From Ilex aquifolium (Eukaryota; Streptophyta; Magnoliopsida; Aquifoliales; Aquifoliaceae), in NCBI GenBank assembly GCA_951799425.1, contig OX637403.1:28179311-28243310 (forward strand): a stretch of DNA of 64,000 nucleotides. Reading direction: 5' to 3'. Position numbers and translations under genes: made by a program. Below, piece by piece: positions 1 through 10,300 of this stretch. The notes beneath the pieces were generated by a model. That model made no database searches, was not told the origin of the DNA, and worked only from the letters and a program-made list of their open reading frames with translations. Every line of letters starts with the position of its first letter. Position 1 is the first letter of the stretch.

Positions 1-1
1 C

Positions 2-52
2 TTCAAGGGAAAGCATACCTATGTTCCTGTCACACAAAAAGGTTATTGGCAG
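2..52 (+). pseudogene. Aspartic protease (phytepsin-like) exon, partial
   Basis: The first 17 codons read FKGKHTYVPVTQKGYWQ, which matches the segment of plant vacuolar aspartic proteinases (phytepsin/cardosin family) just before the FDMGDVLI stretch. It ends at a clean GTGAGC donor at 53. Upstream exons lie outside the window. No convincing next exon (FDMGDVLIGG) is found in the following 400 bases; a weak FDV-like reading near 160 is not persuasive, and another gene relic starts near 430. I therefore read this as the last surviving exon of a truncated copy, although an intact gene with a distant next exon cannot be excluded. Confidence 0.55.
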
Positions 53-429
53 GTGAGCTAAAATAAAAGATCAAAAGTTTCTAATAAAAATCAATTCAAT
101 TTTATGGAAAAATACCATTAATTATATTTTTGTGTCTTGTTCTCAATCTGATTGTTCAGTTTGATGTGGTATGTTGCTTGGGTTGTGTGGAATTTTTTTG
201 GAATTTATCTGTGATATTTTTTCTGAAATTTTTCTGGTTAGCTATGAATTTTATCTGGAATTTTTCTGATTTTCTGGTTTAGCAATGAATGACAAAATAT
301 AAGGAAATGGTTTGAACTAAAAACACAATCAGTGAAAATTTGTGAATTGTGGTTGAATTAGTTAAAATTAGTTGAAATAGTTAGTTAAAATAGAGGGCGT
401 TGTTGGAGAGAATTAATAATAGTTGCTCT

Positions 430-566
430 TTAAAATAAATAGTGTTATAGCTATTTTAGCTAGTATACTTGGAGATGCTCATAGAGTCTCAGCTTCCAAG
501 CCTCATCTCTTTCCTCCATTTTCTCTTTCCAGATGCTTCTCTACTGGTAACTTTTCCTTTAAACTC

Positions 567-607
<41 letters not shown>

Positions 608-1979
608 GTGTGGATGGTTTACAGTTGGAGGTAAGACCTAACAACATGCTTTGAAAATTGTTTTCCATTAAAAGAAGGAATTTGAGGAAATAGTATTCTT
701 TGTGTGCTAAAAAGGGTTTTCTTCAGCAATATTTTCTGTGGCAAGGCTGGGGAGGCGGAAAGAAGAATATAAATCTAAGAAATAATTTGGTTTTTTTTTT
801 TTTGCAGTTTTGGATGGGTTGAAATATGCATATCTACACATGAGTGGGTGAAGCACGAAGGTCCAGTGGCTACTACCATTGGCATCACTGATCATGCGGA
901 GGTTATTTCTTTTTCTCTATGCTGTACCCCACGTTCAAATGTTGTAAAACATACAAGGTGTTTGTATAATTGCCACAATGGGTCATATTCTGCTGATTGC
1001 AATGCTGAAACAAATAAGTAATAGTTTATTGGTGAATAAAGCCACTAAACTTGTTGTGAGAGCCCATTGCCCCATTATCTGTCTCTCTTGTTCTACATAA
1101 CAAGAATGGATTATATTAATCAACTTTACCATAGCCTTTTTATAGTAGCAATACAGCAAAAAAGTCCTTGCATAGGCAGGAGTGGGGTTAGGCATTATGA
1201 TTGATTACTCTTGATTAGGGGGGGAAAAACATTCAAAATTCAGAGAGAAAATAGATAAAGGGTAATGAGTGAAATGCCAAATTGAAAAATCAGAACATCT
1301 GTTTATGCAGCATGCCTTGTGCTTTGCCTGTATTTTGCTTTCTTGATGTGCCCAATTTATAAAAATGAAAGTGACTTTCTATTTCGTGGCCTGACGAGAA
1401 CAAATGATAGAAAACATATAAGAATGCTATTGTAAACATATTACAATGCCAAAAACCTATGTTCCTGTTCTAGATAATTAGTAGAAGTTGATCAACATAG
1501 AAACAATCCATTGCTCCAATGAAAGTTTGAAATCTGAACCTATATATGGACTTTTTGCAGGACCATCTTGGAGAAGTTGTGTTTGTGGAGCTGCCATAAC
1601 CTGGTGGCGCAGTCACACAAGGCAGCAGCTTTGGAGCAGTGGAGAGTGTAAAAGCCTCCAGATTCCCCAATCTCAGGCAAGATCGTTGAAGTTAACTCAA
1701 AGCTTAGTGAATCCCCTGGTTTGGTAATTCTTACGCCTTTGGATCTAAGACTTATCGTAGTTTCTTTTCTTTCTCTGCTTCTCAAAAGAATGAAAGCATT
1801 ACTTTTTCCTTTGGATGTTTGTTTTAACTTGGTGACATTTTGCAATATAGATCAATTCGAGCCCATATGAAGGAAGATGGATGATCAAGGTGAAGCCAAA
1901 AAGCCCCTCAGACTTAGAATCTTTGATGGGTGAAAAAGAGTACACAAAATTCTGTGAAGAAGAGGATGCTACACATTAA
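430..1979 (+). pseudogene. Glycine cleavage system H protein pseudogene, intron-bearing
   Basis: H protein is the lipoyl carrier of mitochondrial glycine decarboxylase in photorespiration. Four exon-like blocks follow the normal plant gene: transit-peptide end (about 430–546, PFSLSRCFST), 808–901 (VLDGLKYA … GITDHAE), 1561–1723 (DHLGEVVFVELP … VESVKA … KLSESPGL) and 1851–1979 (INSSPYEG … [16 protein letters not shown] at 1977). Splice sites between blocks are mostly preserved, so this is a duplicated and not a processed copy. It is broken: no ATG opens the first block, about two extra bases shift frame near 822, CCA-TAA gives a stop at 1597, and about 8 bases are missing near 1657 (the SDVNS region just after the lipoyl-lysine ESVKA). 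The functional gene must be elsewhere. Confidence 0.85.
563..605 (+). repeat. (CT)n microsatellite
   Basis: Nearly pure CT dinucleotide run with one interruption, inside the first intron of the H-protein pseudogene. Confidence 0.9.
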
Positions 1980-2614
1980 AACTTGTACATGTTTCTGTAT
2001 CCCACTTCGATGAAAAGGTTTGAGCTCTTTTAAGGTTATTATCGAATATAATGCCCAAGATGCACGCTTCAAGTATGCATTCCATATCATTTCTCTACGT
2101 CTCTAACTTTTAATCACAACATTTCATTCCATTTTTGGATGGTCCCTAAAGCATGCGCTTGAGCGTTACTATGAAATTACTTGCACAATTTCACGTTGTA
2201 TTTCACTCTATTCTCCATTATGAAATCTCCCTATCACATAATTTACCACTTTAGGGTTCAAAATTAATAAAAGGGAAAACTTTGGAGTTAGCTTTAGAAA
2301 TCGCGATTAAGAAATGTTTTTAAGATCGCCCCTCTGATCAAACCAAATTGACTCTCATCCAAAGCACCCAGTGACATGCATGTGGCTGAGCACATGCATT
2401 AGCATCTAGAAATTGTATCATACTAGGGGTAATCCGGTGCAATGTAAACTTAGATTCTTGAGATGGATGTTGGTGACCGTTGAATGAGTCTATTTGAGAC
2501 TGAGATTGCTAATATGCCTGCCAACATGCAATTTTATATATAATGCAAGAGCATAAAAAACAATAAAATAAAATTGATCAGAAATATTCTTTTAGCTCTA
2601 GGACAAGTAGATAA
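1980..2614. other. Intergenic stretch
   Basis: This stretch lies between the H-protein pseudogene and the sulfotransferase promoter. No gene is seen. At 2462–2505 it contains a short fragment also found near 20210–20250 (ATGTTGGTGACCGTTG, then GAGTCTATTTGAGAC), a piece of a dispersed repeat. Confidence 0.5.
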
Positions 2615-2624
2615 TATAAATATA
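2615..2624 (+). promoter_or_regulatory. Putative TATA box of the sulfotransferase
   Basis: TATAAATATA lies 134 bases before the sulfotransferase ATG. A start site about 30 bases downstream would give a leader of roughly 100 bases that includes the upstream ORF at 2687. No transcript data are available. Confidence 0.45.
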
Positions 2625-2686
2625 TAGCAATTTACCCAAAATAAATATACTTGATGGATTCAACATATCAGCAACTCCTCCTTGTG

Positions 2687-2761
2687 ATGGCCAATTCTCC
2701 ACCACCACCACCCCCACCCCCACCCCCACCCCCACCACAACCATATACATGGCTACCTTAG
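2687..2761 (+). CDS. Overlapping upstream ORF, poly-proline peptide
   Basis: A 24-codon reading frame opens at ATG 2687 and closes with TAG at 2759–2761, running over the main start at 2749 in a different frame. The peptide is MANS, then 13 prolines, then QPYTWLP. The CCA/CCC codons come from a CCACCCC minisatellite (about 2699–2738). Proline runs slow ribosomes, and an uORF that overlaps the main ATG normally lowers translation of the main frame, so a regulatory effect is possible if the leader includes it. It could equally be a chance product of the repeat. Confidence 0.35.
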   Translation: MANSPPPPPPPPPPPPPQPYTWLP

Positions 2762-3753
2762 AATTGGTCCAAAATCACTCATTAGAAGAAGAAGAAAGCG
2801 AAGAACTCATTGGCCTAACCCATGAATTCAAGGACCTGCTCAATTCTCTCCCAAAGGAGAGAGGTTGGCGAACTCGCCATCTCTACCAGTACCAAGGCTT
2901 TTGGTGTCAAGCAAAGGAGACTCAAGGTATTATCTCAGCCCAGAGACACTTCCAAGCACAAGACAGTGATCTAATAGTGACCTCCATACCAAGATCAGGC
3001 ACCATCTGGTTGAAAGCACTGGTGTTCGCCATCGCGAATCGGGACCATTTTGGAGACTCAAATAACCATCCCTTGCTCACTTCCAATCCCCATGACCTTG
3101 TACCTTTCCTCGAGTACAAGGTCTATGGAAACAACCAGATTCCTGACCTCTCCGGCCTTCCTTCCCCCAGGCTTTTTGCCACCCACATGACGTTTTCATT
3201 GTTGCCGGAGTCAATCAAGAACACAGGCTGCAGGATTGTGTATCTGGGCCGTAATCCACTTGACAATTTTGTGTCCTACTGGCATATGCAAGTCAAGCTG
3301 AGACCTGAAGCTCTTGGGCCACTTTCTGTTGAAGAAGCCTTTGACATGTACTGCAGAGGGGTCATAGCTTTTGGTCCTTATTTAGACCATATGTTGGGGT
3401 ACTGGAAGCAGAGCTTAGACAGACCCCAGAAAGTGTTGTTTTTGAAGTATGAAGACATGAAAGAAGACATCATCTTTAACTTGAAGAGGTTGGCAGAGTT
3501 TTTGGGGTACCCTTTTACATTGGAGGAGGAGAGAGAAGGAGTAGTACAAGGAATATCAAGGCTATGTAGCTTTCAGAAATTGGAAGAGTCAGGTGTGAAC
3601 ACCATTAATGGAAATGCTAACGCAAAAATAAGCTTGTTAAGGAAAGGTGAGGTGGGTGATTGGGTGAATCATCTCACACCCTGCATGGTGAAGCGACTGT
3701 CCAAACTCATGGAAGAGAAGTTCAGTGGCTCAGGTCTGGCATTCAAGCTATAA
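2749..3753 (+). CDS. Cytosolic sulfotransferase (SOT family)
   Basis: A 334-residue intronless protein of the usual plant SOT length. It transfers sulfate from PAPS to a hydroxyl on a small acceptor (family substrates include flavonols, brassinosteroids, hydroxyjasmonate, salicylate and glucosinolate precursors); the acceptor here cannot be told from sequence. Visible motifs are the 5'-phosphosulfate loop SIPRSGTIWLKAL (about residue 78), the catalytic His in FATHMTF (about 146), the 3'-phosphate site GRNPLDNFVSYWHM (about 165–180), and the C-terminal RKGEVGDWVNHLTP (about 297–310) that closes over PAPS. There is no signal peptide, consistent with a cytosolic enzyme. In the phosphosulfate loop the usual PKSGTTW reads PRSGTIW. 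The start ATGGCTACC has a good plant context. A poly-proline uORF overlaps it. Confidence 0.93.
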   Translation: MATLELVQNHSLEEEESEELIGLTHEFKDLLNSLPKERGWRTRHLYQYQGFWCQAKETQGIISAQRHFQAQDSDLIVTSIPRSGTIWLKALVFAIANRDHFGDSNNHPLLTSNPHDLVPFLEYKVYGNNQIPDLSGLPSPRLFATHMTFSLLPESIKNTGCRIVYLGRNPLDNFVSYWHMQVKLRPEALGPLSVEEAFDMYCRGVIAFGPYLDHMLGYWKQSLDRPQKVLFLKYEDMKEDIIFNLKRLAEFLGYPFTLEEEREGVVQGISRLCSFQKLEESGVNTINGNANAKISLLRKGEVGDWVNHLTPCMVKRLSKLMEEKFSGSGLAFKL

Positions 3754-4311
3754 AAATTTCAACCTAATTTTTAATTTTGGATTTTCCTTGTTTCTAGTCA
3801 ACGTAATTATCTCATTCTCCAGAGTCTTTTTACTATAATCAACAGCGCACAAATCGTTCAATCTATTGGAATGGTTATTATCATCCAACAAGAGGCGTGG
3901 AGGACATATAAATAGCTATAGTTTGCATTTGTAAGCTGTCACAGTAACACACTAGCACTGTTGCACAACAAATACAATGTGATCATTAACAGAAATCCTC
4001 ATTTACATGAAGTACGAGCCCAATGTAGTTGACTTAAAGATAGACCCTATATTACATGGAGGATCTAGTGGCTAGCCATATTCACATGGTACATTCCTAG
4101 AAACCCAAATTCTTTTTATTGACAACAAATAAAACTCTAGTCATAACAGTCATCAAGGGAGAAAAGAAAGAAAACAGAGGGGAGTACCAACAAACCATAC
4201 CTCTTCCTCTCTGCCAGATGTAAGATTCCAAGAGGTTCACGGCTTTCTCTCGGGAAGAAAATCGCCCACCCTGAGAGAAGCCATTGCACTCAATATGACA
4301 AACACAGCTGC
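3754..4311. other. Tail-to-tail intergenic region
   Basis: This holds the 3' flanks of the sulfotransferase (+) and threonine deaminase (−). No gene is recognised. It should contain both 3' UTRs. Confidence 0.6.
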
Positions 4312-7300
4312 TCAAAGCATTAAAAGCTGGAATGCCTCATTAGTAGTCTCCACTGCATACTCGTATCCAAGACTGCAGGCACGATTCTGAAACACATCCA
4401 TCTCAGTCGAAGCGACTTGGATACCGACTAATACATTTGCACCAGTTTCTCCCTTCATAATAAGGGTAAAAAGAAATTAATTAATACTACGCGCAATCAC
4501 AGAAAAGAGTTTCATTCCATGTGAATAAAAATCAGCACATTTACAACCTCAAAAAAGAAAGAAAGAAAAAAAATAAGGTCACTACCTGTCCGCGGTAATG
4601 GAACAAACTAATATTCCAACGTGGACTGAAAGCATCCAAGAATTTCATCAATGCTCCTGGCCTCTCCGGGAAAATGAACCGACAAAGAACCTCATTTTGA
4701 ACGTTTGACCGACCACCCATCTGAAAGATTTAAAATATAGTAGACTTAGGCATAATACACAAGAACATCTACACTAGTCAACAACAATATTGACATGCTT
4801 ATGGGTAAAAACAGTCAAATATCATTTTTACTATTGGTTGATTGTGATCACAGTTAATTGTGAACACTATTGACTGCTTTAAAAGGCTTGGTAGGTCCTG
4901 TCTATTAGTAGTACTGTCCTTGCCTGAAATGGGTCCTCAGGGATCACGATAATTGCATAAATCTAATACTATGTATGCCATTCCTTTGGTCCATCATTCT
5001 CTTCAATCATATCAACTGAATATCGGTTACATATGTACATATAAACACAAAATTTACAGACTTCAACCAATTCAATTTTGAGTTTGCCATGACATGACCC
5101 CAGCAGCTGGGGTTAATTTATACCAGGCTGGCCTAAATTACAGGTTCTCCTAAGAAGCCATAATAACAAACCAATGTGTATATATTGATAAGAACAGTAA
5201 CAGACAAGTATAATCTAGACCAGATTTAAGTATACACGCATACCATTACATACAAACAGGAAGGTGGCTAAGCTAAAAGGTCCAGAAAACTTTAAATTTC
5301 CCACTCCCGCTCCGTCACCCATGGCGACTACACAATGACTAGGCAATTAGATGCACATTAGTGCTAATGACATCTATTTCACCCAAATGAACCGAAATGA
5401 TTCTACACCATTCTTGGATTCCAAAATTAAGGTCTCATTTCTAATGCCTTCTCTATCTTCACAGTCGCCCCTTAATTCTTTGAAAGTATGTAGTTTCTTC
5501 ACAGTTGAATCCTACATACATACTGAGTACCACCAGAGAGAAGACAAAATACAGACAAGGACATTAATATATTGTAAATGTGGGAGCTTTTCATCTTCAC
5601 CGCCCTCACCAATACCCTTCATTAAAAGAAGTGAAGATGAGAAGCACTATCTATTTGTGAAACGAAAGTGAAAAACAAAACAGGAATTATTTCAAGATGA
5701 GAAAAACAAGAAGCAAGATCAAAATGGAAGAGATAAGTATCAAGTGACAATAGAGCCTATATTGGATTATCGGATCCACAACATGTTCTCCATCAACCTC
5801 AACAAAGGATAAATAATATTGCCAAAGCGAAGTGTAATCCTAGCATTCCCCTGATGAATAGAACATAACTAACTAATGAGCTTATGCACGTCTAAGAAGA
5901 ATCAGTCAAGCCACTGAATTAAAAGTTATTCAGCAAGTGCAAACAAATGAAATTCAGTTAGAAGGTTACCAAATGCCGTAGATGATCCTTAACCAAGTCA
6001 TCGTTCGTCAGATTGATGGTTTTAAGTTGAGAAGATTCCATCCTCTCCACCATTGCTTCAAGTTCTAGAGGTGTATGGAGGCCGACACTGCACAACACCA
6101 GGAAGAAATAGACACTTGGAAATGTCACACTTGTTCTTCCCACTAATATATTGGAATCCTCAAATACCCTTTCTTTCACAACAAACACCAAGTTGCAGAC
6201 ACACATAAATAAACTAATAAATATCTATACAGAAAATGAGAGGGTATGCATATAGAATACATCATTTTCATAGAAATAGATGTAAAGATCCAATGTTTTT
6301 CTGCGCAAAAACACCGAGAATCTCTTACCTATACAATACAAAAGCTAGTTTTTTATCAGAATGATATCTATACTTCAACTCAGTGATATTCATCCGTCCC
6401 ACCTGCCAAACCAAATAATTTTTAAGTTCGTATCATGAATGGATCAAATAAAATGTCAATAATTGATTTTACTACCACACCAGTTCACAAAATTGTTTAA
6501 AACTGCCAGGCTCTTCTGGCATGGAAGTTGCAAGCACAGCCTCCCGTTGCCGACCAACATCTGCAAGTTCAGTTACCAATCTCAGTCTATCGAAGTTCAT
6601 GTTTGCCCCACTGGTTATTGCAACAACATTCACATCCTTGAGGTCATAATACTTGCAGTATGCTTCAGCTCCAGCAAGGGCAAGAGCACCTGCTGGTTCT
6701 AGAATGCTCCTTTTCTCCTCAAACATCTCCTGTAAATGAGAACATAGAATACAAACCCTAAGAACCTAAATTGTCAAAGGCCAAGCAGCAGTGTTGCTAT
6801 GTTAGCAATCCGTTGCTCAATGACAGTGAAGCACTTGACAGCAGCAATATAATCACTTCATACTTGTGACAGGTCAGGACAGCATATTAGGAGAATAAAA
6901 TTGGCAATAAACATTTTCAAATACCACATACAACAGAGTGTAACTTGCAGTACACTTGGTCAGTGACATGGCCTGTCAAGGTTTTGAAAAAAAAAAAAAA
7001 CAAATTCCATGTCATCCATGTGTGTTCCTGCACTTTTGAAGTTGAAAACAACCATGTAAGCCCTAGCCTACTTTTTTTCATGGACTAACAACAGTGGGGA
7101 CCTCTGGAAAAGTCTGTTCTTAGAGGTAAAGTCAATAACTGCAATTATTTGGTCATCAAGATAGAAATTAAGGTACTAATAAAACACAAATGTTGTTGGG
7201 ATCTAATGATGTGTCAGTTGACATTGTCCAACGTACTATAGTAACTACAAAAATTTTGAAATTGGGACCATATCATTGAAACCCAAAGCATGTGGGGTAG

Positions 7301-10300
7301 TTGCATTTAAAAGTTATGGGGTTTAGATGTAATTTGTTAGTAAAAAGTTTTGGGGTGAAAACTAAGATAGGTATTATTGGAGGGAGGAATATGTAAAGAA
7401 TTAAAATTGACTTGTCAAGCCTCTTCCCTGTCACGGTTTGAAGCCACTCCACTACAAACATATCACTTTAATATATTATAATAACCTAGTTGAATAATAT
7501 AAGAATATACCCAATATAACAATTTAAAGTTGGAATTTAGTTGGTAAGAAACTAAGTTGTTGAATTTAAATTGCTGGAAAAAAAACTGCAATTAGAGTGT
7601 TGAAAATTCTGTTAGGTTGCTGGAATTTGCATTGGAAGGTGAATTAGTGGGCTTAGTTGCTGAAAATTGAAGGGAAAAAGATGAAATATTGTATATGGGC
7701 TGAAAAAGGTGTTGCCATTTAGTTTCAAGGCTGAAATAACTCCCTTAAATGTTGGATTTGAAACTAGGAAGGGAAAATTGATTTTGAATTGTAGAGTTTC
7801 TCTTAAATAATCTGCAAATGGGATTTAGTTTTCACTAATAAAGGATGTGTGTTAGTTTAATGGGATATAAAATAAAATAAGAACAAGCAAAGGCAACTCG
7901 AATTCAGTTATGATGGACAACTGGGTGACGTAGCTTAGCTTTGACGTTCCCTCGGGAAACCAATGTAACTCTAGTCACGGGAAGATGATAGGAGCTATGA
8001 CCTATGGTTAGAAAGTTTAGAAAATCTAACTAATAATTAATTGGGTTTCATGTCAATTAAGGTAGCCTATTTTTAGTAAAGTCACGAGATGGGTTGCATA
8101 TGGCGTTAATACATTTTAGGTGTTCGACAAAATGTTTAAATAAAGGCAATGGGTGGAAATGGGACTAAAGTGATTCAACCTAAGTTGAGTTAAATGTGAT
8201 ATGAAATTGGAAAATGGGGACAGGGATTCAAGGGTTACAAGCTGCAGAGACGCAATTAATTTTCAGAATATTAAGTTAAAAGGTAGAAAGAAATTGAACA
8301 TAAAAAAATTAATGCATGCATACATGCACTCTTGCATTTAACTCATTATGTTTGAAAATGATACTTACTAATGTCATGGGATATGTTGTCTTAGGTTTAG
8401 AGAAGACTGCCAGTTTGTGTTGCTAGTAGCAAACCCGGTGCGGAAAAGTGAGTTGGTATGTGGGGTGTTAAAGGTGAGTATACTATGTTACATAGTTTGG
8501 AAACTAAATTACTAGTATATACGTGGCTTATGAGTGTGATTTTTGCTAAGTGGTGAACTCCCTAAATGCTATTTGTACATGGTGAATTGTGGTATGGATA
8601 GTGACAATTTTCTGAAAATGAGTTGTTTAAAATGTTGAGGTTTTGGCCTTATTATATGGGAGAATTTGAAGAGGAGTTACTTGTCTCTCTCACATGATAA
8701 AACTAGGATGCATGTTGTAGCACCCCTAGCATTGGGGATAATGAATAGCCCTGTGCTCATTTCAATACCAATGGATTGAACTGAGGTGTGAGGTTACGGT
8801 ACCATCTGAAACTTGGTCTTTGGCGTGTGAATGAAATGTTTTGAAGGTTATTTATATTTTCTTTTGTAAAAGGGGGATGTACTTTGACTGGAAGTAGTTG
8901 CTAATATCAACTTGATTTCTATGTTTTATTCTTAAATGTTTGTTAAGAGTGATGGCGGGGTTGTTTGTTGGCCAAAACTTGATCCATACTTGTTTTTACT
9001 GTTTTTTTATTATATAATAATGCTAGTTTACTTACTAAGTGAGTTGTAAAGCTTATAACCCCACAGTTAATTTTGGTCTTTCAGGTGTGCGGAGTCTGGT
9101 GGATCCATCCACTGTACAGTCTAGAGTCGTGAAGAAGGGCGATGCGACGTAGTAAAATGGCTTAGGTGACACTGGGTTATCTGTACTAATTATCTCCAAT
9201 AAGGAGAGAGAGAGAGAGAGATTGTTAATATGTCGTATAAAATTTGTTGAGTGGTTATCCCGGAAGGGTATGTATAAAGCTGTGTGTGTTGGTTATTCTT
9301 AAGCAAGGTGTGATGTATCAATTTATTTATATACTATTAAGCCACAGGTTTAAAAGAAAGATAATCGGTCCACCCCACCCCTGGGAAGGACAAAGGGACC
9401 CTATCCAGTTGGGGTGTGACAATATCGGCTAACGCGTTAGTAGGACATGTATTAAGTCAGATAATTAAAGATACAGATCCACAAGAAAAGAGGTTCACCT
9501 TTATGGAAGCGCAGATAGCATCACGATTTACAAGAACTACTCCATCTATCAATTCTTTGCATAAACGGAACGTCTCTTCACCAACTACTTTAACAGCTAC
9601 ACCATCTGCAAAACCTCCCACCTGATCCAACATAACTCTTTGATTATGATGTAATGACAAAGCCATTGCATTTGCATCAGAAGGCTCCACTCCAATAATC
9701 TTGACCTGTGTAGGAGATATAAAGTAGCACTCTTCATGAATACATCATTTGAAAAGGGAAAATGTTATAGGAAGATTAAAAGAATGAGAAACTAGAGTTT
9801 GAACATAGAGTCACAACATATCCCATAAACATGAATTAACATTGTCAACAAGAGGCAGCAGATGAAGGAATGAGAATATAAGCATATTCTAATTGGAAAG
9901 TGGAGTTATTTGTTTCACTGGTTCTACATAAAGCTGTCAAAAGATAGAAACAAAGATAGAAAGAGGGAACACACGAAATGATAAGTGGGCCATGGAAAAA
10001 TAAGTTATATAATTAAAATCCAAAAACATTTAAAATATACAATTTTCAATTTCGAAAACCATCCATTTGTTTCAGTCAAAAACATTTTCCTGGAAGAAAT
10101 TTTCACCTTTACAAGTGTTTGTCTGCACATAACATATCTTGGACATATTTTTGAGAAAGTACAAAGAGCTTACATTTTCCACAAACAGTTCTACCAGCAG
10201 ATGATTGGCTTACAGTGGTTTTCTTCAACCGTTATACCAGCAGATGATTGTTGTCTAAGTGCCCAAGAAAAATAGCATGCCTAGCACATAAATATAACTC

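Noticed and set aside
155-200. Next aspartic-protease exon (reading FDV after an AG)
   Set aside because: Only two or three residues match FDMGDVLI and the rest does not align.
5351-5671. 106-residue open frame on the plus strand
   Set aside because: Lies in intron 7 of threonine deaminase, shows no domain and no coding bias.
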